From: Mycobacterium celatum
Lineage (GTDB): Bacteria > Actinomycetota > Actinomycetes > Mycobacteriales > Mycobacteriaceae
Length of the DNA stretch: 64,000 nucleotides
Assembly: GCF_002101595.1 (NCBI RefSeq)
Contig: NZ_LQOM01000025.1
Span: 124,001-188,000, forward strand
Direction of reading: 5' to 3'
Position 1 is the first letter of the stretch. Every line of letters begins with the position of its first letter. Positions 31,376-39,826 of the stretch are shown piece by piece. Position numbers and translations under genes: made by a program. The notes beneath the pieces are model-generated. The model made no database searches and was not told where the DNA came from. It saw only the letters and a program-made list of their open reading frames with translations.

Positions 31376-32212
31376 ATGCGAACAGAACTGCCTGCCGAGC
31401 GGCTGCACCGGCGCCTCGGCGCCCAACCCGACGCCGATGGCGACGCGAGCGACGATGACGGCGAGGGCGACCCGAATTCCCTGCTGCCTCGCTGGGTTCC
31501 GGACGGCTCCGCGCAGCAGGGCCTGCTCGCCAGGGTGCGCGCCGATCCCGGTCGTGCCGGCGCGATCGCGTTGGCGGTGATCGCCGCGATCGCCGTGTTG
31601 GTCACCGTTTTCACGCTGGTGCGCGACCGGCCGGCGCCGGTGGTGTCGGCGAAGTTGCCGCCGGTGGAGATGGTGTCGTCGGCGACCCGCAGTCCGAGCC
31701 CGAGTCCGTCGGTGGGGCCGGCCCAACCGGTGGTGGTCAGCGTGGTCGGGTTGGTGCACAGCCCGGGACTGGTCACCTTGGCGCCCGGGGCGCGGATCGC
31801 CGACGCGCTGAACGCCGCCGGCGGCGCAGTGGACGGCGCCGACACGATCGGTTTGAACATGGCCCGCCAAGTCGGTGACGGCGAGCAGATCGTGGTCGGC
31901 ATCGCGCCGCCGAAGGGGCAACCGGCGGCGCTGGGCAGTTCGGTCAACCCGGGCTCGGGCGCGCCGGCGGCGCCGGCAGCGCCGGGCAAGCCGTCCGGAC
32001 CCACCTCGTCGAAGCCGGGCCAGGTGATCGACCTGAATACCGCGACGGTGCAACAGCTGGACACCCTGCCCGGCATCGGGCCGGTGACGGCGGCCGCGAT
32101 CGTGGCGTGGCGCGAGGCCAACGGCAAGTTCAACAGCGTCGACCAGCTCGCCGAGGTCGACGGCATCGGCCCGGCGCGGCTGGACAAGCTGCGCGCACTG
32201 GTCCGTGTCTGA
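31376..32212 (+). CDS. comEA: ComEA-like DNA-binding protein
   Basis: This 278-residue protein has a charged cytoplasmic N terminus, one membrane helix (GAIALAVIAAIAVLVTVFTL, about 61-80), a proline/serine linker, an SLBB domain (VVSVVGLVHSPGLVTLAPGA) and a C-terminal pair of helix-hairpin-helix motifs (IDLNTATVQQLDTLPGIGPV and VDGIGPARLDKLRAL). The HhH part binds double-stranded DNA. In competent bacteria ComEA receives DNA outside the membrane and passes it to ComEC, although competence is not established in mycobacteria. It matches Rv2415c, and comEC begins 5 nt downstream. Confidence 0.9.
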   Translation: MRTELPAERLHRRLGAQPDADGDASDDDGEGDPNSLLPRWVPDGSAQQGLLARVRADPGRAGAIALAVIAAIAVLVTVFTLVRDRPAPVVSAKLPPVEMVSSATRSPSPSPSVGPAQPVVVSVVGLVHSPGLVTLAPGARIADALNAAGGAVDGADTIGLNMARQVGDGEQIVVGIAPPKGQPAALGSSVNPGSGAPAAPAAPGKPSGPTSSKPGQVIDLNTATVQQLDTLPGIGPVTAAAIVAWREANGKFNSVDQLAEVDGIGPARLDKLRALVRV

Positions 32213-32217
32213 GGGCA

Positions 32218-33756
32218 GTGCAGTACCCGTTCGGCGGCCCGGCGCCGGCGCGGCTGGATGTGCGGCTGGCGCCGGCCGCGCTGACCGGCTGGCTGGTCAC
32301 CGCCGCCGGAATCGTCTGGCCGGTCGGCAATCTCCTTGCGGTGCTGGGGGTTCTGACCGCGGTAACGGGTGCTTTGTCGGCGCGCGCGTCTCGGCTGCGC
32401 ACCGTCGGCATCGGTCTGGTCGCAATCGGTGTGGTGGGGGCGGGGTTCGGCTTGGCGATCGGCTTGCGCGCCGACGCGGTCGCTCACCACCCGATCACCG
32501 CGGCGTTCGGAACGGCAACGCGGGTGACGGTCACACCCAGCGAGAGCGAACTGTCGCTGGGGCGGGGTCGGCTGATGTTTCGCGCCACCGTCCAGCGGCT
32601 CGGAAACGACGAAACCAGCGGTCGGGTAGTGGTTTTCGCGCCGGCGACCACTTTCCACGACCTGATGGTGGGTCAGCCGATGCAGTTTCGGGCGCGGATC
32701 ACCCGTCCCACCCGCCATGACCTGACGGTGGCGGTGGTCAACGCGATCGGGGAGCCCACGCCCGGCCGCGCCGCGCCGGTGCATCGTGGCGCACACGCCG
32801 TGCGTGACCGGTTCGTCGCCGCAGCGCGTCGCGTGCTGCCGGCCGACCAAGCCGCGATGCTGCCGGCGCTGGTGCTGGGCGACACGTCGACGGTCACCGC
32901 TATCACCGGCCAAGAGTTCCGGACTGCCGGGCTGACGCACCTCACGGCGGTGTCGGGTGCCAACATCACGATCGTGTGCGGCGCGGTGCTGTTCACCGCG
33001 CCGCTGATCGGGCCGCGGGCGGCGGTCGCGCTGGCCGCGGTCGCGCTGCTGGCGTTCGTGATCGTGGTGCAGCCGACGGCGAGCGTGCTGCGCGCGGCGG
33101 TGATGGGCGCCATCGCGCTGGCGGGCGTACTGAGTTCGCGGCGGCGCCAAGCGATTCCGGCGCTCTCCGCCACCGTGCTGCTGTTGCTCGTGATCGCTCC
33201 GCAGCTGGCGGTCGACGTCGGTTTCGCGCTCTCGGTGGTCGCCACGGCCGCGCTGGTGGTCATCGCGCCGGCCTGGTCGGCGCGCCTGGTATCGGCCGGC
33301 TGGCCCAAACCGCTCGCCGACGCGGTCTGCGTGGCCTGGGCCGCGCAGGTGGTGACCGCCCCGCTGGTCGCGGGCATCTCGGGGCGGGTCAGCCTGGTGG
33401 CCGCGGCCGCGAACCTCGCGGTCGCGGCGCTGATCGCCCCGATCACCGTGCTGGGCAGCGCCGCCGCTGCGCTGTGCATGGTCTGGCCGGCCGCCGCGCA
33501 ACTGTTGATCCGGTTCACCGGTCCGGAATTGTGGTGGGTGCTGCACATCGCGCACTGGGCGGCGAGCGTGCCGGCCGCAAGCGTGCCGGTGCCGTCCGGC
33601 ACTCCCGGCGTGGTACTTGTCGCGGCTGCCGCGGCGCTGACCGTCGTGCTGTGGCGGTGGCGGTGGTTTCGCGTGGTGATGGCCGTCGGCGCTGTTGGGC
33701 TGGTGGCCTGGTCGCTGTCGGGCCTCGTACTGCCGGCGATCGCAAACTCGGCATAG
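32218..33756 (+). CDS. comEC: ComEC/Rec2-type membrane channel protein without beta-lactamase domain
   Basis: This 512-residue polytopic membrane protein contains the ComEC competence domain, with the conserved blocks LVLGDTSTVTAITGQEFRTAG and GLTHLTAVSGANITIVCGA. About ten hydrophobic segments follow. The C-terminal metallo-beta-lactamase domain of full-length ComEC proteins is missing; Rv2414c, about 514 residues, is short in the same way. It is the putative channel for single-stranded DNA uptake. The GTG at 32218 starts 5 nt after comEA with a GAGGG ribosome site. The last codons and the stop lie inside a dispersed 46-bp repeat. Confidence 0.9.
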   Translation: MQYPFGGPAPARLDVRLAPAALTGWLVTAAGIVWPVGNLLAVLGVLTAVTGALSARASRLRTVGIGLVAIGVVGAGFGLAIGLRADAVAHHPITAAFGTATRVTVTPSESELSLGRGRLMFRATVQRLGNDETSGRVVVFAPATTFHDLMVGQPMQFRARITRPTRHDLTVAVVNAIGEPTPGRAAPVHRGAHAVRDRFVAAARRVLPADQAAMLPALVLGDTSTVTAITGQEFRTAGLTHLTAVSGANITIVCGAVLFTAPLIGPRAAVALAAVALLAFVIVVQPTASVLRAAVMGAIALAGVLSSRRRQAIPALSATVLLLLVIAPQLAVDVGFALSVVATAALVVIAPAWSARLVSAGWPKPLADAVCVAWAAQVVTAPLVAGISGRVSLVAAAANLAVAALIAPITVLGSAAAALCMVWPAAAQLLIRFTGPELWWVLHIAHWAASVPAASVPVPSGTPGVVLVAAAAALTVVLWRWRWFRVVMAVGAVGLVAWSLSGLVLPAIANSA

Positions 33757-33781
33757 CCGAGTGCGGCGGGTCGCCGCCAAT
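33736..33781 (+). repeat. 46-bp dispersed repeat, copy A
   Basis: The element runs from GCGATCGCAAACTCGGC to GTCGCCGCCAAT and contains a CTCGGC/GCCGAG inverted pair. About 39 of 46 positions match a second copy at 46938-46983. It covers the last codons and stop of comEC and the start of the comEC-holA spacer. Confidence 0.7.
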
Positions 33782-33826
33782 CCAACCCAGTGACTCATTG
33801 TCGGCCGCGCATGACACGATCGAACT

Positions 33827-34789
33827 GTGAGCCAGGCGTTGCACCTCGTGCTGGGAGACGAGGAACTGCTAGTCGAGCGCGCGGTGGCCGGGGTGCTGCG
33901 GTCGGTGCGGCAGCGGACCGGCACCGACGACATTCCGGTGAGCCGGCTTCGGGCCGGCGAGGTCGGCACCTACGAGCTCGCCGAACTCCTGAGCCCGTCA
34001 CTGTTCGCCGACGAGCGGATAGTGGTCCTCGAAGCGGCGGGTGAAGCGGGCAAGGACGCTGCCGAATTGATCGCCGCCGCAGCGGGCGACATTCCGGCAG
34101 GCACCGTGCTGATCGTCGTGCATTCCGGCGGCGGGCGGGCCAAGGTGTTGGCCAATCAGCTGAAAACGCTTGGCGCAGAGGTGCATCCGTGTGCCCGGAT
34201 CACCAAACCCAGTGAACGCGCCGACTTCGTCCGCAAGGAGTTCCGGTCGCTGCAGGCCAAGGTCGACCAAGAGACCGTCAATGCTCTGCTCGACGCGGTC
34301 GGCTCGGACGTACGCGAACTAGCCTCGGCGTGTTCACAATTGGTCGCCGACACCGGGGGCCGTGTGGACGCCGCGGCGGTGCGCCGCTATCACAGCGGCA
34401 AGGCCGAAGTGAAGGGCTTCGACATCGCCGACAAGGCAGTGGCCGGTGATGTCGAAGGGGCCGCCGAAGCGCTGCGGTGGGCGATGATGCGCGGCGAACC
34501 GCACGTGGTGTTGGCCGATGCGCTGGCCGAGGCGGTGCACACCATCGGCCGGGTGGGGCCGCTATCGGGTGATCCCTACCGGCTGGCCGGGGAGCTCGGC
34601 ATGCCGCCCTGGCGGGTGCAGAAGGCGCAGAAGCAGGCGCGGCGGTGGTCACGCGACATGGTGGCGACCGCGATGAGATGGGTGGCCGCGTTGAACGCCG
34701 ACGTCAAGGGCGCCGCCGCCGACGCCGATTATGCGCTGGAAGCCGCAGTGCGGAGGGTCGCCGAACTGGTCGCCGACCGAGGCCGCTGA
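33827..34789 (+). CDS. holA: DNA polymerase III subunit delta
   Basis: This 320-residue HolA opens the sliding clamp within the clamp-loader complex. It has the family start [20 protein letters not shown], the block [18 protein letters not shown], and the C-terminal clamp-loader collar region ([17 protein letters not shown]). The GTG at 33827 puts the conserved LVLGDEE block close to the N terminus; no good ribosome site is visible. It matches Rv2413c in position. Transcription ends at the hairpin shared with the convergent rpsT. Confidence 0.92.
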   Translation: MSQALHLVLGDEELLVERAVAGVLRSVRQRTGTDDIPVSRLRAGEVGTYELAELLSPSLFADERIVVLEAAGEAGKDAAELIAAAAGDIPAGTVLIVVHSGGGRAKVLANQLKTLGAEVHPCARITKPSERADFVRKEFRSLQAKVDQETVNALLDAVGSDVRELASACSQLVADTGGRVDAAAVRRYHSGKAEVKGFDIADKAVAGDVEGAAEALRWAMMRGEPHVVLADALAEAVHTIGRVGPLSGDPYRLAGELGMPPWRVQKAQKQARRWSRDMVATAMRWVAALNADVKGAAADADYALEAAVRRVAELVADRGR

Positions 34790-34803
34790 GGGCACAACAA
34801 ACG

Positions 34804-34840
34804 AAAAGCACCCTGAACCGGTGGTCGCAGGGTGCCTTTT
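34804..34840. terminator. Bidirectional terminator between holA and rpsT
   Basis: A perfect 8-bp stem GCACCCTG/CAGGGTGC (34808-34815 and 34828-34835) is flanked by AAAA on the left and CTTTT on the right. It can therefore act as an intrinsic terminator for holA on the plus strand and rpsT on the minus strand. Confidence 0.85.
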
Positions 34841-34850
34841 GGGTTTGGGT

Positions 34851-35111
34851 TCAGAGCTTGTTGAATGCCCGCGCCAGCGCCGACTTCTTGTTGGCCGCCT
34901 GGTTCTTGTGGATGACCCCCTTGCTCGCGGCTTTGTCCAACTTGCGACTGGTCGCAGCCAGCAACTCGGCGGCCTTGTCCTTCTCGCCGGCCTCGGTGGC
35001 CTCGCGGAACGCGCGAACAGCCGTGCGAAGCGACGACTTCACCGACTTGTTGCGCAGTCGCCGGCGCTCGTTGGTGCGGTTACGCTTCTGCTGCGACTTG
35101 ATGTTGGCCAC
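34851..35111 (-). CDS. rpsT: 30S ribosomal protein S20
   Basis: This 86-residue S20 starts [20 protein letters not shown] and ends [11 protein letters not shown], the basic three-helix-bundle protein that binds 16S rRNA. It has full length and typical composition. The ribosome site GAAGGAA lies just upstream of the ATG. It stands alone, transcribed toward holA, with the shared terminator at its 3' end. Confidence 0.97.
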   Translation of the reverse strand: MANIKSQQKRNRTNERRRLRNKSVKSSLRTAVRAFREATEAGEKDKAAELLAATSRKLDKAASKGVIHKNQAANKKSALARAFNKL

Positions 35112-35265
35112 GCGGTAGTTCCTTCGTCGATCTCAACGGGAGTATTTGGGCTGCACATGCCGGGTCAGGCGGCAGCGACTGACCAGGCTATCAGTAGCCG
35201 CGGCGTTCTCCCAAAGCCGAGCCCACTGGCCTGCGGAAACGGTCGTCGACAGGGGATCGCCACCA

Positions 35266-35277
35266 TATCGTTCGGTT
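35266..35277 (+). promoter_or_regulatory. Predicted -10 element of a leaderless mRNA
   Basis: TATCGT (35266-35271) fits TANNNT and is followed by 6 nt and then the ATG at 35278, so a leaderless transcript is likely. No ribosome binding site is present and the -35 is weak. Confidence 0.45.
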
Positions 35278-35943
35278 ATGGACGCCCGACCACAGCAGGA
35301 ACCGCCGCTGGCGCTGTGGGCCGCGATCTGCATCGGCCTGCTGTTGGGAGCGGTGGCGATCGGCGTCGTGCTCGGCGGCGTCATGCCGCTGCCGTACGGG
35401 CCGGCCGCCCCGGTTGAGCAGTACGTGGCCGAGCAGCCAGCGGCGGTGCAGGTCATCGCCGTCGGGGTGTTCGCGTCTGCGGTGCCGCTGGCTGTCTACG
35501 CGGCGACGGCGGGCGCCAGGCTGCGTGAGCTGGGGGCCGCCGTGCCCGGAGCAATCGCCCTGACCGGCGGAACCCTGGCGACCGGCACGCTCGGTTTGAC
35601 GGGCCTGGTGGGCTGGGTGCTGTCGCGGCCCGGCGTCGGCGCCGACGCCGCCCTGGTTCGGGTGCTGTATTACCTGGCGTTTCTCACGGGGGGACCGGCG
35701 CACATCGTGGCGCTCGGCCTGCTTGTCGCCGGGATGTCGGTGCCGGGCGTGACGCTTGGGCTACTGCCGCGCCCGCTGGCCTACTGCGGCGTGGCGGTCG
35801 CTGTCCTGGCCGGGCTGACGACGCTGGTGCTGATCTGGCCGATTCTGGGCGTGATGCTGCCGATCGCCAGGGTTTCGGCGCTGGCATGGCTGCTGGTTGC
35901 CGGCGCGCGCCTGGGCCGCAGCCACCGTCACTCGGGGTGCTGA
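35278..35943 (+). CDS. Six-helix integral membrane protein of unknown function
   Basis: This 221-residue protein has about six hydrophobic segments (for example LWAAICIGLLLGAVAIGVVL and AYCGVAVAVLAGLTTLVLIW) and a short polar N terminus MDARPQQEPP. I do not recognise a characterised family or any catalytic motif. The ATG at 35278 was preferred over an upstream reading because it starts directly before the first helix and a -10 element lies 6 nt before it. It lies between rpsT (divergent) and the CBS protein gene, where M. tuberculosis carries other genes. Confidence 0.72.
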   Translation: MDARPQQEPPLALWAAICIGLLLGAVAIGVVLGGVMPLPYGPAAPVEQYVAEQPAAVQVIAVGVFASAVPLAVYAATAGARLRELGAAVPGAIALTGGTLATGTLGLTGLVGWVLSRPGVGADAALVRVLYYLAFLTGGPAHIVALGLLVAGMSVPGVTLGLLPRPLAYCGVAVAVLAGLTTLVLIWPILGVMLPIARVSALAWLLVAGARLGRSHRHSGC

Positions 35944-36036
35944 CCTGGGACGGCAGTGCCCATTTCGACCGGCCGCTTTCACGCCGACCGAGTTGGCCGT
36001 AGCCTGGTGTGAACCGGATCACAACGGGAGGCCCCG

Positions 36037-36465
36037 ATGCGGATAGCAGACGTGCTGCGTAACAAGGGTGCGGCGGTGGTGACGATCAACCCCGAGGCAA
36101 CGGTGACCGAACTGCTTGCGGGGCTTGCCAGACACAACATCGGCGCGATGGTGGTAGTCGGACCCGACGGTGTCGTGGGCATCGTCTCCGAGCGTGACGT
36201 GGTGCGCCAGCTGCACACCCACGGTCCGTCGGTGCTTTCTCGCCCGGTCTCCAAGATCATGACGGCCGTCGTGTCCACCTGTAAGAAGACCGACACGGTC
36301 GACGCCATCAGCATGCTGATGACCGAGAACCGGGTGCGCCATGTCCCGGTCATCGACAACGGGAAGCTGATCGGGATCGTCAGCATCGGCGACGTGGTGA
36401 AGAGCCGGATGGAAGAGCTGGAGGCCGAGCAGGCGCAGCTGCAGTCCTACATCACCCAGGGTTAG
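36037..36465 (+). CDS. CBS-domain pair protein
   Basis: This 142-residue protein consists of two CBS motifs. The first is LAGLARHNIGAMVVVGPDGV followed by GIVSERDVVRQ. The second is AISMLMTENRVRHVPVIDNG followed by GIVSIGDVV. Such pairs form Bateman modules that bind adenine nucleotides and act as energy sensors; no effector domain is fused. It matches Rv2406c. The ribosome site CGGGAGG precedes the ATG. The 3' end is convergent with the PemK-like gene, 3 nt apart. Confidence 0.9.
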   Translation: MRIADVLRNKGAAVVTINPEATVTELLAGLARHNIGAMVVVGPDGVVGIVSERDVVRQLHTHGPSVLSRPVSKIMTAVVSTCKKTDTVDAISMLMTENRVRHVPVIDNGKLIGIVSIGDVVKSRMEELEAEQAQLQSYITQG

Positions 36466-36468
36466 CGC

Positions 36469-37056
36469 TCAGCTCCACGAGTAGTCGGCCCGCAGCCGCG
36501 CGGCCACCACGTCGAACATCTCGCGTGGCAGGATCGCGCCCTCGCGGCGGATCCCTTCCTCGGGCACGTCGAGCACCCGGTCCAGCCGCACCCAACTCGG
36601 CCGGCCCTCGTCGTCCCAGCTGCCGCTGCCGATGCCGACCCAATCGCGATCGTCGGCGTGCCGGTCCTGGCTGGACAGCATCAGGCCGAGCAACGTCTGC
36701 CGGTCACGGCCCACCACCAGCACCGGGCGGTCCTTGCCGCGGGTGGGGTCCTCCTCGAAGGCCACCCACGTCCACACGATCTCGCCGGGGTCCGCACGAC
36801 CGTCGAGGTCGGGCGCGTAGACCAGCTTGCGGGCCCGGTGCGCGGTGGGAACGCTGGTGCGAGTGACCGGCCGGCCCGCGGCGATCTCGGTAGGCGGCGA
36901 CGACGCCGTGCCGGCGATGACGTCGATGCCGAGCTTGATGCCGCGCTGGATTCCCGGTGAGTTCTGCAGCTGGCGGATGAATTTGGGCGCCTCGTTGAAC
37001 ACCAAATTCTCGAGGTTCCTCTGAAAACGCTGCAACGTCCTCCACTGTGACGCCAT
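36469..37056 (-). CDS. PemK/MazF-like family protein
   Basis: This 195-residue protein has its C-terminal 130 residues in the PemK/MazF fold: [21 protein letters not shown] is the start of the domain, then [19 protein letters not shown] and [10 protein letters not shown]. An N-terminal extension of about 65 residues is not found in simple MazF toxins. No antitoxin gene is adjacent, so it is probably not a conventional toxin-antitoxin pair. It corresponds to Rv2405. The ATG at 37056 is divergent from lepA with under 30 bp to the first lepA start candidate. Confidence 0.82.
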   Translation of the reverse strand: MASQWRTLQRFQRNLENLVFNEAPKFIRQLQNSPGIQRGIKLGIDVIAGTASSPPTEIAAGRPVTRTSVPTAHRARKLVYAPDLDGRADPGEIVWTWVAFEEDPTRGKDRPVLVVGRDRQTLLGLMLSSQDRHADDRDWVGIGSGSWDDEGRPSWVRLDRVLDVPEEGIRREGAILPREMFDVVAARLRADYSWS

Positions 37057-37083
37057 GTTCGCAGGATAGGACGCCCGGCGCGA

Positions 37084-39006
37084 TTGTGTCCCGAAGGTGC
37101 TGCCTCGATACCCTGGACTTACCCGCGAGCCGCCCCTTGCCACCCGTCGTACCAGGAGATTCCCATCAGCAGTTTCGCCGACCAGACCTTCACCGCGCCG
37201 GCGCAGATTCGGAACTTCTGCATCATCGCCCACATCGACCACGGCAAGTCCACGCTGGCCGACCGGATGCTGCAGCTGACCGGAGTCGTCGACGAGCGGT
37301 CCATGCGGGCGCAGTACCTGGACCGGATGGACATCGAGCGCGAACGGGGGATCACGATCAAGGCGCAAAATGTGCGCCTGCCCTGGCGAGTCGGGGACAC
37401 CGACCACGTCCTGCACCTGATCGACACCCCGGGCCACGTCGACTTCACCTACGAGGTGTCCCGCGCGCTGGCCGCCTGCGAAGGGGCGGTGCTGCTGGTG
37501 GACGCCGCGCAGGGCATCGAGGCGCAGACGCTGGCCAACCTGTACCTGGCGCTGGACCGCGACCTGGCGATCATCCCGGTGCTCAACAAGATCGACCTGC
37601 CGGCCGCCGACCCGGACCGCTACGCCGGCGAGATCGCCCACATCATCGGCTGCGAACCCGACGACGTGCTGCGGGTCTCCGGCAAGACCGGCGAGGGGGT
37701 GCCCGAACTGCTCGACGCCGTCGTCAAGCAGGTTCCACCGCCAGTCGGCGACGCCGAAGCCCCCACCCGGGCAATGATTTTCGACTCGGTCTACGACATC
37801 TATCGCGGCGTGGTGACCTATGTGCGGGTTGTCGACGGCAAGATCACCCCGCGTGAGCGGATCGCGATGATGTCGACCGGCGCCACCCACGAGCTGCTCG
37901 AGGTGGGCATCGTCTCGCCGGAACCGAAGGCCTCCGACGGGCTGGGCGTGGGTGAGGTCGGCTACCTGATCACCGGGGTGAAAGACGTGCGCCAGTCCAA
38001 GGTCGGCGACACCGTGACCACCGCCCGCCACGGCGCCACCGAACCGCTGATCGGCTACCGCGAACCCAAGCCGATGGTGTATTCGGGGTTGTATCCCGTC
38101 GACGGGTCGGACTACCCGGACCTGCGTGACGCGCTGGACAAGTTGCAGCTCAACGACGCGGCGCTCACCTATGAACCGGAAACCTCGGTGGCGCTCGGGT
38201 TCGGATTCCGTTGCGGCTTTTTGGGTTTGCTGCACATGGAGATCACCCGCGAGCGGCTGGAACGCGAATTCGACCTCGACCTGATCTCGACGTCGCCGAA
38301 CGTGGTGTACCGGGTGGTGAAGGACGACGGGACGGAGACGATTGTGACCAATCCGTCGGACTGGCCGGAGGGCAAGATTCGCACCGTCTACGAACCTGTG
38401 GTCAAGACCACGATCATCGCGCCCAGCGAATTCATCGGCACGATCATGGAACTGTGCCAGTCACGGCGCGGCGAGCTGGGCGGGATGGACTACCTGTCGC
38501 CGGAGCGGGTCGAGCTGCGCTACACGATGCCGTTGGGCGAGATCATCTTCGACTTCTTCGATTCGCTGAAATCGCGGACCCGCGGCTACGCCAGCCTCGA
38601 CTACGAGGAGGCCGGCGAGCAGGAGGCGGCGCTGGTCAAGGTCGACATCCTGTTGCAGGGTGAGCCCGTCGACGCGTTCAGCGCGATCGTGCACCGCGAC
38701 GCCGCGGCTGCCTACGGCAACAAGATGACCACCAAACTCAAAGAACTCATTCCGCGCCAGCAGTTCGAGGTTCCGGTGCAGGCTGCGATCGGCTCGAAAA
38801 TCATTGCGCGGGAAAACATTAGGGCCATCCGCAAGGATGTGTTGTCCAAGTGCTACGGCGGTGACATCACCCGCAAGCGCAAACTGCTGGAAAAGCAGAA
38901 GGAAGGCAAGAAGCGGATGAAGACCATCGGGCGGGTCGATGTGCCGCAGGAAGCTTTTGTCGCCGCGCTGTCGGCCGACGCGGCGGGGGACAAGGCGAAG
39001 AAGTAG
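37084..39006 (+). CDS. lepA: Elongation factor 4 (LepA)
   Basis: This translational GTPase acts on stalled or mis-translocated ribosomes. The G-domain motifs are visible: [10 protein letters not shown] (G1), [10 protein letters not shown] (G2), DTPGHVDF (G3) and NKIDLPAAD (G4). The unique C-terminal domain ends [19 protein letters not shown]. The nearest canonical in-frame start is TTG at 37084, giving 640 residues, but it lacks a well-placed ribosome site. A clear AGGAG at about 37153-37157 is followed by ATT and ATC codons just before SSFADQTF, so the real start may be non-canonical and about 25 codons downstream. The 3' end faces lppR across a large hairpin. Confidence 0.95.
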   Translation: MCPEGAASIPWTYPRAAPCHPSYQEIPISSFADQTFTAPAQIRNFCIIAHIDHGKSTLADRMLQLTGVVDERSMRAQYLDRMDIERERGITIKAQNVRLPWRVGDTDHVLHLIDTPGHVDFTYEVSRALAACEGAVLLVDAAQGIEAQTLANLYLALDRDLAIIPVLNKIDLPAADPDRYAGEIAHIIGCEPDDVLRVSGKTGEGVPELLDAVVKQVPPPVGDAEAPTRAMIFDSVYDIYRGVVTYVRVVDGKITPRERIAMMSTGATHELLEVGIVSPEPKASDGLGVGEVGYLITGVKDVRQSKVGDTVTTARHGATEPLIGYREPKPMVYSGLYPVDGSDYPDLRDALDKLQLNDAALTYEPETSVALGFGFRCGFLGLLHMEITRERLEREFDLDLISTSPNVVYRVVKDDGTETIVTNPSDWPEGKIRTVYEPVVKTTIIAPSEFIGTIMELCQSRRGELGGMDYLSPERVELRYTMPLGEIIFDFFDSLKSRTRGYASLDYEEAGEQEAALVKVDILLQGEPVDAFSAIVHRDAAAAYGNKMTTKLKELIPRQQFEVPVQAAIGSKIIARENIRAIRKDVLSKCYGGDITRKRKLLEKQKEGKKRMKTIGRVDVPQEAFVAALSADAAGDKAKK

Positions 39007-39020
39007 CGCCCACTTCTCCC

Positions 39021-39078
39021 GCGAGCGTGCGTGTCCCAGGTTCAAATACGGAAGGATTCCGGGTCCACGCACGCTCGC
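39021..39078. repeat. Intergenic palindrome, copy 1 (lepA-lppR)
   Basis: The arms GCGAGCGTGCGTG (39021-39033) and CACGCACGCTCGC (39066-39078) are perfectly complementary over 13 bp around a 32-nt loop, and the similarity continues outward (CTTCT/AGAAG). It lies between two convergent genes and may act as a terminator. A related element is at 39752-39815. Confidence 0.8.
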
Positions 39079-39095
39079 CCAGAAGCACGGGGCGG

Positions 39096-39683
39096 CTACT
39101 CCTGCTTGTTCGCGACCAGTTCACCCGACGCCGCGCTGATCGTGACTTTGTGCCCGACCAGATTGGTGTCCCAGACGTGGCCGTCCCACACGGTGGTGTT
39201 GTCGGTGTTGTCGAGCTTCAACTCGGTGATGGAGCCGTTGGGGACCACGGCCAGCATCTTGTTCACGGCGGCCTGATAGTCCAGATGGGCAGCTTGGACA
39301 AGTGAGCGGTGCTGGGCCTTGTCGGCGTCGCTATCGTTCTTCGGCGTCGGCCCCACCAGCACCGTGACACCGTCGACCCCGATTTTCAGTTGCTGCTCGG
39401 TGCCATCCGGCGCGACCACCCGCGTCTTCCAGGTTCCCTCGTCTTCGGTTTCGCTTGCGATGTAGGTCAGGACGCTGTTCGGCACGGTGCCCACCGCTGT
39501 GGCGCCGGCACGCAACAACGTGTGCGGGTCGGGCGGCGCGTCCGGACGGGCCCACGACGCGCCGGAGGTGGTGGTCGCCGACGTCGCGGCGGGCTTGCCG
39601 CCGTGGCCGCACCCAGCCAGTGCCAGCAGTGTGATGCAAACGAATGCGGTCCGAACCGCGAATCGAGGTCTCATAGCAGCCAT
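39096..39683 (-). CDS. lppR: LppR-type lipoprotein
   Basis: This 195-residue lipoprotein has a signal peptide RTAFVCITLLALAGC, with the lipobox cysteine at residue 25 in LAGC. A threonine/alanine-rich linker follows, then a soluble domain (PNSVLTYIASETEDEGTWKT, DGVTVLVGPTPKNDSDADKA). It corresponds to Rv2403c; the function is unknown. Starts at 39683 or, three codons later, at 39674 are equally possible since neither has a strong ribosome site. Palindromes of the same family flank it on both sides. Confidence 0.85.
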   Translation of the reverse strand: MAAMRPRFAVRTAFVCITLLALAGCGHGGKPAATSATTTSGASWARPDAPPDPHTLLRAGATAVGTVPNSVLTYIASETEDEGTWKTRVVAPDGTEQQLKIGVDGVTVLVGPTPKNDSDADKAQHRSLVQAAHLDYQAAVNKMLAVVPNGSITELKLDNTDNTTVWDGHVWDTNLVGHKVTISAASGELVANKQE

Positions 39684-39751
39684 TAATGCACCGTACCGCG
39701 CCGACGCCGGGCTGAGTGGAACGCGCGGGGGCCCAAGGATTTCCACCTTTG

Positions 39752-39815
39752 GCGCGAGCGTGCGTATTCCCGGCGCGCGCGTCGGCGTGTCGACCGGAGA
39801 CACGCACGCTCGCGC
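39752..39815. repeat. Intergenic palindrome, copy 2 (lppR-GH15 gene)
   Basis: The arms GCGCGAGCGTGCGT (39752-39765) and ACGCACGCTCGCGC (39802-39815) pair perfectly over 14 bp, extended by TTT outside on the left and AAAAAA on the right. It shares the core GCGAGCGTGCGT with the copy at 39021-39078. It lies directly behind the 3' end of the GH15 gene and may terminate its transcript. Confidence 0.8.
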
Positions 39816-39826
39816 AAAAAAGCGAT

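Noticed and set aside
31363..33969. 868-codon open frame opposite comEA and comEC
   Set aside because: Arg/Ser/Thr-rich shadow of two well-supported genes; no domain is visible.
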